Origin: Loktanella atrilutea
GTDB lineage: Bacteria > Pseudomonadota > Alphaproteobacteria > Rhodobacterales > Rhodobacteraceae
Direction of reading: 5' to 3'
Length of the DNA stretch: 64,000 nt
Assembly: GCF_900128995.1 (NCBI RefSeq)
Contig: NZ_FQUE01000002.1
Span: 479,853 to 543,852 of the forward strand
The position numbers were made by a program, and so were the translations under genes. Positions 53,003 to 63,903 of the stretch are shown here, in pieces. Numbering within the stretch: the first letter of the stretch is position 1; every line of letters starts with the position of its first letter. The notes under the pieces are model-generated. The model searched no databases and was not told the DNA's origin. It saw nothing but the letters and a program-made list of their open reading frames with translations.

Positions 53003-53904
53003 TTAGCTGTTGACGGCGCGAAGGGCCGGTCGCAGGTCCTCCGGGTCGTCGGTGGGGTCCGTCCGGTCGATGCGCACGGTTTCGGGGCGGTTGGTGTCGG
53101 TGCCGGTCTGCTGACCCGCCAGTTCCTTCGACCGGCGGCCGAGGAACTGCACCAGATGATTGCGGATCGCGTAGTAGTTCGGATGCTCCACGATCTCGGT
53201 CCGACTACGGGGCCTTGGAATCGTGATTTCGACGCTTTCGGCGACGCGGGCGAAGGGGCCGTTGGTCATCAGCAGGATGCGGTCGGCCAGCAGGATCGCC
53301 TCGTCGATGTCGTGGGTGATCATGAAGACGGTCTGTTCGGTGCCACCCCAGATCTTGAGCAGTTCGTCCTGGATCGTGCCCCGCGTCAGCGCATCCAGCG
53401 CGCCGAAGGGTTCATCCAGAAGCAAGAGCTTGGGGTGGTTGGCAAAGGCCCGCGCGATCGACACGCGCTGGCGCATGCCACCCGACAGCTGGCTGGGCTT
53501 GCGATGGATCACGTCGCCCTCCAGCCCGACCATGGCGAGGTATTTGGTCGAATGTTCGACGACCTGCGCCCTCGACCATTCCGGGTGGCGGGCGGCGACG
53601 CCGAAGGTCACGTTCTTCAGCGTCGACAGCCAGGGCAGCAGGGAATAGTTCTGGAACACGACCCCCGGTCGAGGCTGGGGCCGCGCACCTCCTGACCGTC
53701 CATGACGACGGCACCGCTGGTGGGATCGGCAAGGCCCGCGAGGATATTCATGATCGTGGACTTGCCGCAGCCGGAATGGCCGAGGATGACGACGAACTCG
53801 CCCTTTTCGACGCCGAAGGTGGCATCCTCGAAGACCGTAAGCGTGCCGCCCTGCCCGTCCGGAAAGCGCTGGGTCAGTTTCTCGATGCTCAGGAATGGTT
53901 TCAT
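53003..53904 (-). pseudogene. Cyanate/nitrate ABC transporter ATP-binding protein, interrupted by a 1-base frameshift
   Basis: NrtD/CynD-type ATPase split into two frames. The N-terminal part from 53904 has MKPFLSIEKLTQRF, Walker A GHSGCGKST and runs to EVRGPSLDRG. The C-terminal part in another frame resumes at VFQNYSLLPW and has LSGGMRQR, LLLLDEPFGALD and FMITHDIDEA. The junction is a run of five C (plus strand, 53662-53666); one more base would restore RGVVFQN. Everything else looks intact and well conserved, so this is either a sequencing indel in a homopolymer or a recent inactivation. A C-terminal extension of about 40 residues is normal for some members. It starts 11 bp after the permease stop. 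Confidence 0.88.
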
Positions 53905-53915
53905 CGGATGGCTCC

Positions 53916-54749
53916 TTATTCGACGTAGGTGACGCGGGTCGCCAGCAGGCCGAACATCGCGTCCAGCAGCATGCCCACGACGCCGATCATGAGGATCGAG
54001 AAGATGACGGAGGTGAGGTCGAGGTTGTTCCACTCGTTCCAGACGTAGTAGCCGATGCCGGTGCCACCGACGAGCATCTCGGCCGCGACGATGACCAGCC
54101 AGGCGATCCCGATGGAAATCCGCATCCCCGTCACGATGGTCGGCGCGGCGGCAGGCAGGATCACGGTGAAGGCGGTCCTGAGCGAGCCCAGTTCGTGGGT
54201 GCGGGCCACGTTGACCCAGTCCTTGCGCACGCCCGCCACGCCGAAGGCGGTGTTCAGCAGCATCGGCCAGATCGAGCAGATGAAGATGACAAAGATTGCC
54301 GAGGCTTCGCTGTCCTGAATGATGAACAGCGCCAGCGGCATCCACGCGAGCGGCGAAATCGGGCGCAGCACCTGGATGAATGGGTTGAGCGCCTTGTAGG
54401 CCACCGGCGACATGCCGATCAGGAACCCCAGCGGGATCGCGATCAGCGCGGCCAGCGCATAGCCCGTCAGCACGCGCGAGATCGAATAGCCGATCTGGAT
54501 GCCGATGCCCTTGTCGTTGGGGCCCGCGTCGTAGAACGGATTGCTCAGCTCTTCCCAGGCCTTGGCGATGACCTGGCTGGGCGGCGGCACGCCGGCCCGC
54601 GGCGCGCCCCCGCCGGTCAGGCGTTCGTATTCCGTCAACTCACCGGCAGCCTGCTGCGCGGGGATCGCAAGTTCCCAGATCGTCAGGCCGACGACCAGCA
54701 GCAGGACCGACATGATCGCCGCGCGGGCATTGAGTGAAAGGCCCTGCAC
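53916..54749 (-). CDS. Cyanate/nitrate/bicarbonate-type ABC transporter permease (NrtB/CynB family)
   Basis: 277 residues, about six transmembrane segments plus an N-terminal helix. NrtB-type blocks: PSQVIAKAWEELSNPFYD, FIQVLRPISPLAWMPLALFIIQDSEASAIFVIF, and the EAA loop VARTHELGSLRTAFTVILPAAAPTIVTGMRISIGIAWLVIVAAEML. Starts 3 bp after the binding protein stop. With cyanase downstream, cyanate is the best substrate guess; nitrate cannot be excluded. Confidence 0.9.
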   Translation of the reverse strand: MQGLSLNARAAIMSVLLLVVGLTIWELAIPAQQAAGELTEYERLTGGGAPRAGVPPPSQVIAKAWEELSNPFYDAGPNDKGIGIQIGYSISRVLTGYALAALIAIPLGFLIGMSPVAYKALNPFIQVLRPISPLAWMPLALFIIQDSEASAIFVIFICSIWPMLLNTAFGVAGVRKDWVNVARTHELGSLRTAFTVILPAAAPTIVTGMRISIGIAWLVIVAAEMLVGGTGIGYYVWNEWNNLDLTSVIFSILMIGVVGMLLDAMFGLLATRVTYVE

Positions 54750-54752
54750 CGC

Positions 54753-56135
54753 TCAGCCCTTCTTGATCGCGAAGCTGTCGACGTAGGCGGCAGGTTCCGC
54801 CGGATCGAAAGTCTTGCCCATGATCGTGTGGGATTTGTAGTTCTCCGCCGGGGCCTCGTAGCCCAGATCGGTCATCACCTTGCGGCAGTCGGCCGCCAGA
54901 TAGACCTGCTCGGCCACGCCTTTGTAGTCGACGTCGCCCTCGATATAGCCCCACCGCTTCATCTGGGTCAGGATCCAGACGCCCATCGACTGCCAGGGGA
55001 ACGGGTCGAAGTCGATGCGATCGGGGACCTGCTTCACCTCGCCCAGGCCGTCGGCATAGGTGCCGGTCAGCACCTGTTCAATCACCGTCACTGGCTGGTT
55101 GAGGTAGTTCGTCGGCGCGATGGCCTCCGAGATTTCCTTTCGGTTTTCAGCCTTCTGCGCGTATTGCGTCGCGTCCACGATGGACTTCAGCAAAGCGCCA
55201 TAAGTGTTGGGCAGCTCGGTCGCAAAGGACAGCGGTGCGGCGAAAGCGCAGCACGGGTGCCCCTCCCAGATCTCCTTTGTCAGGATGTGGATGAAGCCGA
55301 TGCCTTCGTAGACGGCGCGCTGGTTGAACGGATCGGGCGAGAGGTAGCCGTCGATGTTGCCGGCCCGCAGGTTCGCCACCATCTCGGGCGGCGGGACGAC
55401 GCGGATCTGGATGTCGACGTCCGGGTCCAGCCCGAATTCGGCCACATAGTAGCGCAGCAGGAAGTTGTGCATCGAATATTCGAACGGCACGCCAAAGGTC
55501 ATGCCCTTCCACATCTTGGGGTCGCGCTTGTCCAGGTGCTCGTTCGACAGCACGATCGCCTGACCGTTGATGTTCTCGACCGCGGGCATGATGTAGGGTT
55601 CGGCCACGGACCCCGCCCCCAGCGTCATGGCCAGCGGCATCGGCGTCAGCATGTGGCTGGCATCGTATTCCCCCGCCAGCGACTTGTCGCGCGCCACTGC
55701 CCAGCCGGCGGTCTTGATGACCGAGGCGTTCAGCCCGTAGCGGCTATAGAAGCCCAGCGGTTCTGCCATGATGATCGGCGTCGCACAGGTGATCGGCACG
55801 AACCCGATGTTGAGATCGGTCTTTTCGGGCGTGCCGAGATTGTCGAGGATCGCGGCCTTTGCCTCGTTGATCGGAAAGACCGAGGCCAGCGCCGCCGCGA
55901 CCGTGGTGCCGCCCATCATCCCCATGAAGGACCGCCGCCCGATGTCGCTCTGCCCGAAGACGGACCGGACGATGGCGCTTTCGACCGCGCGTTCGAGAAT
56001 GCCGTCGGTGGTGGTCACGTCGATGCGGTCGTTTTGCGCCACAGCCGCGCTGACGCAGCCCCCGCAGCCGCAATCGGCCCCATGTCGCAGATCGGTGCTG
56101 GCGGAAAACGGGTTACCGAGGCTCTTGAAGGTCAT
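54753..56135 (-). CDS. Cyanate/nitrate-type ABC transporter substrate-binding protein, Tat-exported (NrtA/CmpA family)
   Basis: 460 residues. Tat motif GRRSFMGMMGG with Arg67-Arg68 sits unusually far from the N-terminus, after a 66-residue extension containing CGCGGC (Cys22, 24, 27). The mature domain carries LNIGFVPITCATPIIMAEPLGFYSRYGLNASVIKTAGW and RDKSLAGEYDASHMLTPMPLAMTLG, then VANLRAGNIDGYLSPDPFNQRAV. The start at 56135 has GGAG 7 bp upstream. First gene of the transporter-cyanase operon, divergent from a sigma54 activator. Confidence 0.9.
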   Translation of the reverse strand: MTFKSLGNPFSASTDLRHGADCGCGGCVSAAVAQNDRIDVTTTDGILERAVESAIVRSVFGQSDIGRRSFMGMMGGTTVAAALASVFPINEAKAAILDNLGTPEKTDLNIGFVPITCATPIIMAEPLGFYSRYGLNASVIKTAGWAVARDKSLAGEYDASHMLTPMPLAMTLGAGSVAEPYIMPAVENINGQAIVLSNEHLDKRDPKMWKGMTFGVPFEYSMHNFLLRYYVAEFGLDPDVDIQIRVVPPPEMVANLRAGNIDGYLSPDPFNQRAVYEGIGFIHILTKEIWEGHPCCAFAAPLSFATELPNTYGALLKSIVDATQYAQKAENRKEISEAIAPTNYLNQPVTVIEQVLTGTYADGLGEVKQVPDRIDFDPFPWQSMGVWILTQMKRWGYIEGDVDYKGVAEQVYLAADCRKVMTDLGYEAPAENYKSHTIMGKTFDPAEPAAYVDSFAIKKG

Positions 56136-56273
56136 CTGTCGCTCCATCTGGCTGAGTTGAACCGATCATGTGGCAGGGCCAGACGGATCAGAAGCGTGGC
56201 GCCACAAATTTGCGCTTTCCAAAATTCACATTCAAAACAGCTTGTTAACACAGATATAGCTGTGACGTGCATT

Positions 56274-56302
56274 ACGATATTTCGTAAATTACGATTTCTC
56301 GT
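56274..56302. promoter_or_regulatory. Tandem ACGA-N4-TCGT elements in the divergent nrtA-type/activator region
   Basis: Two inverted repeats, ACGATATTTCGT (56274-56285) and ACGATTTCTCGT (56291-56302), spaced 17 bp start to start, so offset by about 1.6 helical turns. They lie 38-66 bp before the activator start and 139-167 bp before the binding-protein start. This fits an upstream activating site for the divergent sigma54 activator or autoregulation. No clear -24/-12 promoter was found. Confidence 0.5.
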
Positions 56303-56339
56303 ATTGCGTGCCTCAGTGCAGAGGGGCTCACATGACATC

Positions 56340-58193
56340 ATGCAGGACCGCCCGCCATCCTTCGATTCCCACCTCGCCGGTGCCTTTGGCCCGACCCTTC
56401 TGATCGACCTCGACACCGACCGCATCCTGGCCGCATCGCCTGACGCGGTCCGGCTCTTTTCCGACGAAACCCTCGTGGGCAGCCGCCTTTCCACACGGAT
56501 CGCGCAAGATTTCACGCAGCTCGTCGTCTTCATCGACGAGGTCTTTCACCGGGCAGAGGCCTGGACCCGTCTGGTCGCCTTCCGGACCGCGCAGGTCCAG
56601 ATGCTGCGCTGCGAATTGCGGGGACGCGCCATGACCCATGTCGGCCCGCATGTCGTGCTGCTGAACATCATCGACCTTGACGCTCTCGATCACCGCACGG
56701 AACGCGCCGAGGCCGCCCGCATGCATGGTGGCGGCCTGCTGGAATGGCAGCGGGCGCAGGCGTTCTTTTCCGAACTGGAACGTCAGAACCAGTTGATCCT
56801 GAACGCCGCCGGCGAAGGCATCTACGGCGTCAACGCCGACGGCAAGACCACCTTCGTCAATCGCGCTGCGCAGGAAATGCTGGGCTGGACGACCGAGGAC
56901 CTGCTGGGCCGTGACATCCACAACATGATCCACCACCACCACCTGAGTGGAGAGGTCTATCCCTCGCAGCACTGCCCGATCTACCGGTCCTTCCGGTTCG
57001 AGCAGGTCAACCGGATCGAGGACGAGGTATTCTGGCGCAAGGACGGCAAGCCGATCCGCGTCGAATACGTTTCGACCCCGATCTACGAAGGGCAGGTGCT
57101 GGTCGGCGCCGTCGTGATCTTTCGCGACATCACCGAGCGGTGGGAAAATGAACGCAAGCTGCGCGACGCGATGGAAGAGGTCGGTGCCCTCCGCGACCGG
57201 CTGATGCAGGAAAACGCTTACCTGCAGGAAGCGATCAATCTGGAGCGCGCGCACCACGACATCATCGGTCATTCCTCGTCGGTGCGGCAGGTCATCGGCC
57301 AGATTGATCTTGTCGCGCGCACCGACACCAACGTGCTGATCACCGGAGAAAACGGGACCGGCAAGTCGCTCGTCGCGTCGGCGGTGCACAACGAAAGCCC
57401 GCGCAGCCGACGGCCGATGATCCATTTCAAGGGCGGCGCCGTGCCCCCCGACGCGATCGAGAGCGAGCTGTTCGGTCATATCCGCGGCGCCTTTACCGGT
57501 GCCCTGCGCGATCGCCCCGGAAAGCTGGAACTGGCCCACGGCGGAACGCTCTTCATCGACGAGCTTTGCGACATCCCGCTCGACCAGCAGGGCAAGCTAC
57601 TGGCGGTGCTGCAACGGCGGTCCGTCGCGCGACTGGGCGAGGATCGCGAACGCGCGCTCGACCTGCGGATCATCGCCGCAACTGCACGCAACTTGGATCG
57701 CGAAGTGCAGGCGGGCCGGCTGCGGCAGGACCTCGTGCTGTTCCTGAACGTTTTTCCGATCCACTGCACGCCGCTGCGCGACCGGCCAGAGGACATCCCG
57801 CCCCTTGTCGCTCACCTGCTGAAGCTGGCTTGCAAACGTCTGGGCCGCCGCGTGCCGGTGGTCACCGAAGGGATCATGGCCCAGTTGCAGCGCTACGACT
57901 GGCCCGGCAACGTGCGCGAACTGGCCAACGTGATCGAACGCAGCGCCATCGTGTCCCACGGCGACAAGCTGGTCGTGGACATCCGCACGCCTACGCAGCC
58001 CAGCATCCGCGGCACCACGGCCCTGCTGACAGATGCCGAAATCGACCAGATCCGAATCGCGAACACGATTGCCTGCCTGAAGGAAACAGGGGGCCGTGTG
58101 TCCGGCCCGGACGGCGCCGCGGCCATGCTTGGACTGCAGCCGACGACGCTCTATTCGCGAATCCGGTCTTTGGGCCTCACAGCACTTGATTGA
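56340..58193 (+). CDS. Sigma54-dependent transcriptional activator with PAS domain
   Basis: 617 residues. N-terminal sensor region (about 10-120), PAS (about 150-270; NAAGEGIYGVNADGKTTFVNRAAQEMLGW), an H-rich stretch (HNMIHHHHLSG), coiled-coil linker (270-300), and AAA+ domain: Walker A GENGTGKS, GAFTGA at 383-388 for sigma54 contact, Walker B GTLFIDEL, and WPGNVRELANVIERS. The C-terminal Fis-type HTH ends AAAMLGLQPTTLYSRIRSLGL. Divergent from the cyanate operon, which it probably activates. The frame is open upstream of 56340, but that is antisense to the binding protein gene. Confidence 0.9.
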   Translation: MQDRPPSFDSHLAGAFGPTLLIDLDTDRILAASPDAVRLFSDETLVGSRLSTRIAQDFTQLVVFIDEVFHRAEAWTRLVAFRTAQVQMLRCELRGRAMTHVGPHVVLLNIIDLDALDHRTERAEAARMHGGGLLEWQRAQAFFSELERQNQLILNAAGEGIYGVNADGKTTFVNRAAQEMLGWTTEDLLGRDIHNMIHHHHLSGEVYPSQHCPIYRSFRFEQVNRIEDEVFWRKDGKPIRVEYVSTPIYEGQVLVGAVVIFRDITERWENERKLRDAMEEVGALRDRLMQENAYLQEAINLERAHHDIIGHSSSVRQVIGQIDLVARTDTNVLITGENGTGKSLVASAVHNESPRSRRPMIHFKGGAVPPDAIESELFGHIRGAFTGALRDRPGKLELAHGGTLFIDELCDIPLDQQGKLLAVLQRRSVARLGEDRERALDLRIIAATARNLDREVQAGRLRQDLVLFLNVFPIHCTPLRDRPEDIPPLVAHLLKLACKRLGRRVPVVTEGIMAQLQRYDWPGNVRELANVIERSAIVSHGDKLVVDIRTPTQPSIRGTTALLTDAEIDQIRIANTIACLKETGGRVSGPDGAAAMLGLQPTTLYSRIRSLGLTALD

Positions 58194-58366
58194 ATGTCTC
58201 AAGGTCTGGTGCCGCGTCGTTCGCGCCGAAGAAAATTTTGTACTGTGCCCGCAAGCCGCGTTTGTCCGCTAAGCGGGACGAAGCTGCCATTTTGCCTGCA
58301 AACTCAATGTCCGCTTTGCTACCCATAACTCCCGACACCTTCTGACGAAGGCGAAGAATTAGGACG

Positions 58367-58403
58367 AACCAGACGGAACCGAATGTGCCGGCCCCGTCTG
58401 GTT
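58367..58403. terminator. Bidirectional terminator-like hairpin between the sigma54 activator and MDR oxidoreductase genes
   Basis: AACCAGACGG (58367-58376) and CCGTCTGGTT (58394-58403) form a perfect 10-bp stem with a 17-nt loop. It lies between two convergent genes, 174 bp after the activator stop and 28 bp before the oxidoreductase stop. The TT/AA ends give a short U tail either way. Confidence 0.6.
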
Positions 58404-58430
58404 TGAGTTATCCTTCGCTCGACTCAGCAC

Positions 58431-59444
58431 TTAGAACTCCGCAAGCACAGTCTTTCCGATGGCACTGCCGCTTTCCTGGTGCGCGTGGGCGCTGCGAAGG
58501 TTCTTTGCGGTGATGTTTCCGCCATCGCGGTTCGCGGATGTTTGGATGCGGCCTTCATTGACCAGACCGGCGACGCGATCCAGCAGGCGATGCTGCTCGG
58601 TCATATCTTCGGTATGATGCTGCGAGCGGGTGAACATGAATTCGAAGTGCAGGGTCAGCGCCTTTGGTTTGAGCGCCAAAGCGTCGAGTGTCTTGGGATC
58701 ATCGATCAGAGCGATGGTGCCGCGTGGAGCGATTAAATCGATGATAGCGGCCCAGTTCTGTTCGGTGCCGGTCAGCGAAGCGACGTATCGCGGCGCTATG
58801 CCAAGGGCCTTCAACTGTGCCGTCATATCCTTGTGGTGATTGACGACATGATCGGCGCCCATCTTGCGGACCCAATTCTGCGTATCGGCGCGAGAGGCCG
58901 TGGCAATGACCGTCAGTTTGGTCAGTGCCTTGGCAATCTGGATCAGGATCGAGCCGACTCCGCCTGCGCCACCCAAGATCAGTATCGCATCGCCGGCGCC
59001 ACCGCCTTCGGGTATTTTCATGCCGTCGAACAGCAGCTCCCACGCGGTGATCGAGGTCAGTGGTAAAGCGGCTGCCTCTGCGTCGGTCAGCGACGATGGC
59101 TTGTGCCCGACGATGCGCTCGTCAACGACGTGCAGCTGTGCGTTCGTGCCGGGCCGATCTATGGCACCAGCGTAGAACACCGCGTCGCCGGGGGAAAAGA
59201 TGGTGACGTTCGTTCCGACCGCCTTGACTGTGCCGCTGGCATCCCAGCCGAGCACCTTCCAGCCCTCGTCGGGGGCCATTGCCTTGCGAATCTTGGTGTC
59301 AACCGGGTTAACCGAGATCGCGGCGACCTCGACCAGGAGGTCGTGCGGGCCCAGGTCGGACTCGGTCGGATCGGGCAGCTCGATGTCCTGCAGGGACTTG
59401 GGGTCGTCGATAGGCAGGCTTTGCTGGTATCCGATGGCTTTCAT
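58431..59444 (-). CDS. Zinc-type alcohol dehydrogenase/quinone reductase family protein (MDR superfamily)
   Basis: 337 residues. GroES-like N-terminal domain (HDLLVEVAAISVNPVDTKIRKAMAP) and Rossmann domain with the NADP block ILILGGAGGVGSILIQIAKAL. The layout fits the Adh_fam_1 group, which lacks the catalytic zinc ligands of true alcohol dehydrogenases. Likely an NADPH-dependent quinone or enone reductase of stress type. The start at 59444 has AAGGACGATCCC upstream. It stands alone beside degraded DNA; composition is slightly lower in GC than the operons to the left. Confidence 0.87.
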   Translation of the reverse strand: MKAIGYQQSLPIDDPKSLQDIELPDPTESDLGPHDLLVEVAAISVNPVDTKIRKAMAPDEGWKVLGWDASGTVKAVGTNVTIFSPGDAVFYAGAIDRPGTNAQLHVVDERIVGHKPSSLTDAEAAALPLTSITAWELLFDGMKIPEGGGAGDAILILGGAGGVGSILIQIAKALTKLTVIATASRADTQNWVRKMGADHVVNHHKDMTAQLKALGIAPRYVASLTGTEQNWAAIIDLIAPRGTIALIDDPKTLDALALKPKALTLHFEFMFTRSQHHTEDMTEQHRLLDRVAGLVNEGRIQTSANRDGGNITAKNLRSAHAHQESGSAIGKTVLAEF

Positions 59445-59720
59445 GGGATCGTCCTTTTAGATATTTTTTTGGTAATAGTGTCGATTGGTTGCAACAGAAT
59501 GGTCGTCTTCACAGCGTCCATTGCCTCTGGATAAGGCGTGCAAAGTAACCTGCTTCATAGTAGGCCGTTACCGCATATGAAACCGGCATGGTATGATCGA
59601 TCAAGCGCGTAACATTCGCCGCAGCCATTCGCACAGCATGCAACACAGGTCCGGTGAGCGGATAAAGGCACCCTCAGTTTCTGCCAGCTTGATTGTAAAA
59701 CGATCGTTTTGCATCGGTGT
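59445..59720. other. Degenerate interval left of the IS21 remnant
   Basis: 275 bp without a supportable gene. On the minus strand a frame of about 38 codons (MQNDRFTIKLAETEG at 59715 downward) ends at an in-frame stop and resembles the start of some unidentified small protein. The AT-rich start of the interval next to 59445 probably contains the oxidoreductase promoter. Together with 59721-60463 this is decayed DNA. Confidence 0.4.
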
Positions 59721-60100
59721 CTATGGCCAGAACTCGACACGCTCGGCATAGGCACGGATCTCAACGGGGCGACCGACGGCGCGACCGTCCACCGAGTAGC
59801 GGTTCTTGTCGAACCGAACGAGGCAGGGTGAAGGGCGTCCCGGGATTGGTCCAGCGGACCAATTCAGCCCTGAACGGGCGGAGCCCCTGACTTGGACACC
59901 AACGCAGGCAGCGCGTGAAAGCCATTGAACGGGCCGACATAGGTGGGCATCTTGTCCCGCAAAGCCCAACGTCGAACGATGCTCAAAAATCCCATGTCGA
60001 TCACGCTAATATCCCTGACAAATCCCGTCAGGGGCAAGGTTCCACATGGGTCAAATCTCAGTGACAATTTCGACTGCTGCTGGGTCAGTTCTCAGTGACA
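59721..60100 (-). mobile_element. Internally deleted IS21-family element remnant
   Basis: Two parts of an IstA-type transposase survive on the minus strand: the N-terminal start MGFLSIVRRWALRDKMPT from 59995, and a C-terminal piece LVRFDKNRYSVDGRAVG-RPVEIRAYAERVEFWP ending at about 59721. The right end carries two direct repeats, TGGGTCAAATCTCAGTGACA (60047-60066) and TGGGTCAGTTCTCAGTGACA (60081-60100), 18 of 20 identical and 34 bp apart; multiple terminal repeats and a TG..CA end are hallmarks of IS21. The central transposase, istB and the left end are missing. Confidence 0.75.
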
Positions 60101-60463
60101 TCCAACACACGGCGTAGCGAATGAGAGACAAGTTCATTGTCCGGGTCTGGGTGCCGCCATGATGCGTCCCCGATCGCCCCTTTTGTCCGCAAACCCGTCC
60201 GAAAATCAAGTTGCCCGACTACCCATCGCGAAGGCAATCTGGGACAGCCTTCGCATTTGTCCACCAAACCCATGTTTAAAGGATCGCCTCTTGCGCCGGT
60301 CAGCCGGTTGCGGGTTTAAGTCCGAATGTATTGCCGCCCGTCCCGCTATTCTTCGGCCAAGTGCAGCATCGCGGCCTTTATGGCCGTCAGTCGTGCCGGG
60401 GCGCTACGGCTCAACGGATCCAGCATATTGCCGCAGATCCGCCTCAGCGCGTCTGTTTTGCGA
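60101..60463. other. Degenerate interval between the IS21 remnant and oxyR
   Basis: 360 bp with short frames only. The minus-strand frame 60085-60273 (GQLDFRTGLRTKGAIG) runs across the IS boundary and looks like a fragment rather than a gene. Nothing recognisable was found; it may be remains of the locus the IS inserted into. Confidence 0.4.
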
Positions 60464-61354
60464 TCAACTGGTCAAAACGCTTTTGATGATTCTGCCAAAG
60501 TCTTCCAGTTTCGCCGCGAGCGGATTTGTTCTGCGCCAGACGATGCCGATCGTCCGTGACGGTCGGGGTTCGGGAAATCGCGCGACAGCCACAGGAGCCG
60601 ACTTCGTTTCCAGCGGGACGGCGATCTCCGGAATGAGCGTCAGCCCCATGCCGGCTCCGACCATTTGCACAAGCGTCGAAAGCGAACTGCCTTCCATCAG
60701 GTATCGCGGTTCGTCGGCACCCATCTTGCAGAAACTCAGTGCCTGATCGCGAAAGCAATGACCTTCGGCCAGCAGCAGCAGCCCCCGCTTGCGAAGGACG
60801 TCGGGACTGGGCACTGGCTTGCCGTCTTCGCTCAGCGGCCGCAGCAGCAGAAATTCCTCCTTAAAAAGCGCAACCTCCTGCAGCGTCGGCTCTGATATCG
60901 GCAACGCGACGATCGCTGCATCAAGAGTGGAATTTGCAAGGTCCGCAATGAGTGAACGTGTGATATTCTCTTTGGGCTGCAGTTCGAGCGCAGGCATTTC
61001 GGTTGTCATCGCCTTCATGATTTGCGGCAGAAGATACGGCGCGACTGTAGGAATGACACCAAGCCGCAACCGTCCCGCAAGGGGACCGGGCGCCGAACGC
61101 ACCAGATCCTCGAGCTCGCGCACCTCCGACAGGATGCTGCGGGATCGTGTTAGAAAATCCTCACCCAAGGCGGTCAGCCTGATCTCTCTCGCCAAGCGCT
61201 CTACCAAAGGGCCGCCAAGCATCCTTTCAAGCTCCTTCATCTGCACCGAAAGGGCCGGCTGGGATATGCCGACGGAGTCGGCAGCACGGCCGAAGTGGGA
61301 ATGACGGGCAAGGGCGTCGAAATATCTGAGATGCTTGAGTGTAAGGCCTATCAT
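60464..61354 (-). CDS. oxyR: OxyR-type LysR hydrogen-peroxide-responsive regulator
   Basis: 296 residues. LysR HTH at the N-terminus (LKHLRYFDALARHSHFGRAADSVGISQPALSVQMKELERMLGGPLVER). The effector domain carries the OxyR redox pair Cys200 and Cys209 in GHCFRDQALSFC, the disulfide that switches on target genes. Divergent from katG, 96 bp apart, the classic arrangement for direct control. A TTAG-N6-CTAT half element overlaps its start region. Function is near certain. Confidence 0.93.
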   Translation of the reverse strand: MIGLTLKHLRYFDALARHSHFGRAADSVGISQPALSVQMKELERMLGGPLVERLAREIRLTALGEDFLTRSRSILSEVRELEDLVRSAPGPLAGRLRLGVIPTVAPYLLPQIMKAMTTEMPALELQPKENITRSLIADLANSTLDAAIVALPISEPTLQEVALFKEEFLLLRPLSEDGKPVPSPDVLRKRGLLLLAEGHCFRDQALSFCKMGADEPRYLMEGSSLSTLVQMVGAGMGLTLIPEIAVPLETKSAPVAVARFPEPRPSRTIGIVWRRTNPLAAKLEDFGRIIKSVLTS

Positions 61355-61381
61355 TAGCTTAAACTATCGGCTGGGTCATGA

Positions 61382-63628
<2,247 letters not shown>

Positions 63629-63636
63629 GAATGAAG

Positions 63637-63666
63637 TGTTCGGGCAGGGTAAAACCTGCCCGAACA
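63637..63666 (+). terminator. Terminator hairpin after katG
   Basis: A perfect 12-bp stem, TGTTCGGGCAGG and CCTGCCCGAACA with a 6-nt GTAAAA loop, 9 bp after the katG stop. No long T-run follows, but stem strength and position support a transcription end. Confidence 0.8.
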
Positions 63667-63903
63667 TCATGGGTCTTAATTCAAGACGATAGCGCTTCAC
63701 CCTACCTTTCATGGCCCGGTGCTTCTGATCGTCCGCTTGCGCGCTATGCTGAAATTCATGAAACGCCTGTGAGAGACTTGGTTACTCGCGCGAAACAGGT
63801 GCAGAGAGTGCGGTAAGAGATAATGTCCACAAAGCGCACATTTTTAGAAACCCTTCCTGCGCTGATCGACTGGTTGCGGGATCAGGCCCGGATGTACTGC
63901 CAC
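63667..63903. other. Gene-poor interval between katG and the IS3-type element
   Basis: About 240 bp with only short frames on either strand that lack domains, so no gene is called. The stretch shifts from katG-like composition to the IS end; the sequence before 63904 is the likely insertion target. Confidence 0.4.

Noticed and set aside
53617..53904. Programmed -1/+1 frameshifting in the ATPase gene
   Set aside because: No slippery heptamer with downstream structure and no precedent in this family; a mutation or sequencing error is simpler.
56190..56240. Sigma54 -24/-12 promoter for the cyanate-type operon
   Set aside because: TGGCGC and TTTGC elements occur but with 12 rather than 10 bases between GG and GC.
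58270..58290. CCGCT-A-AGCGG short palindrome after the sigma54 activator
   Set aside because: Only 5-bp arms and no context; likely chance or a dispersed remnant.
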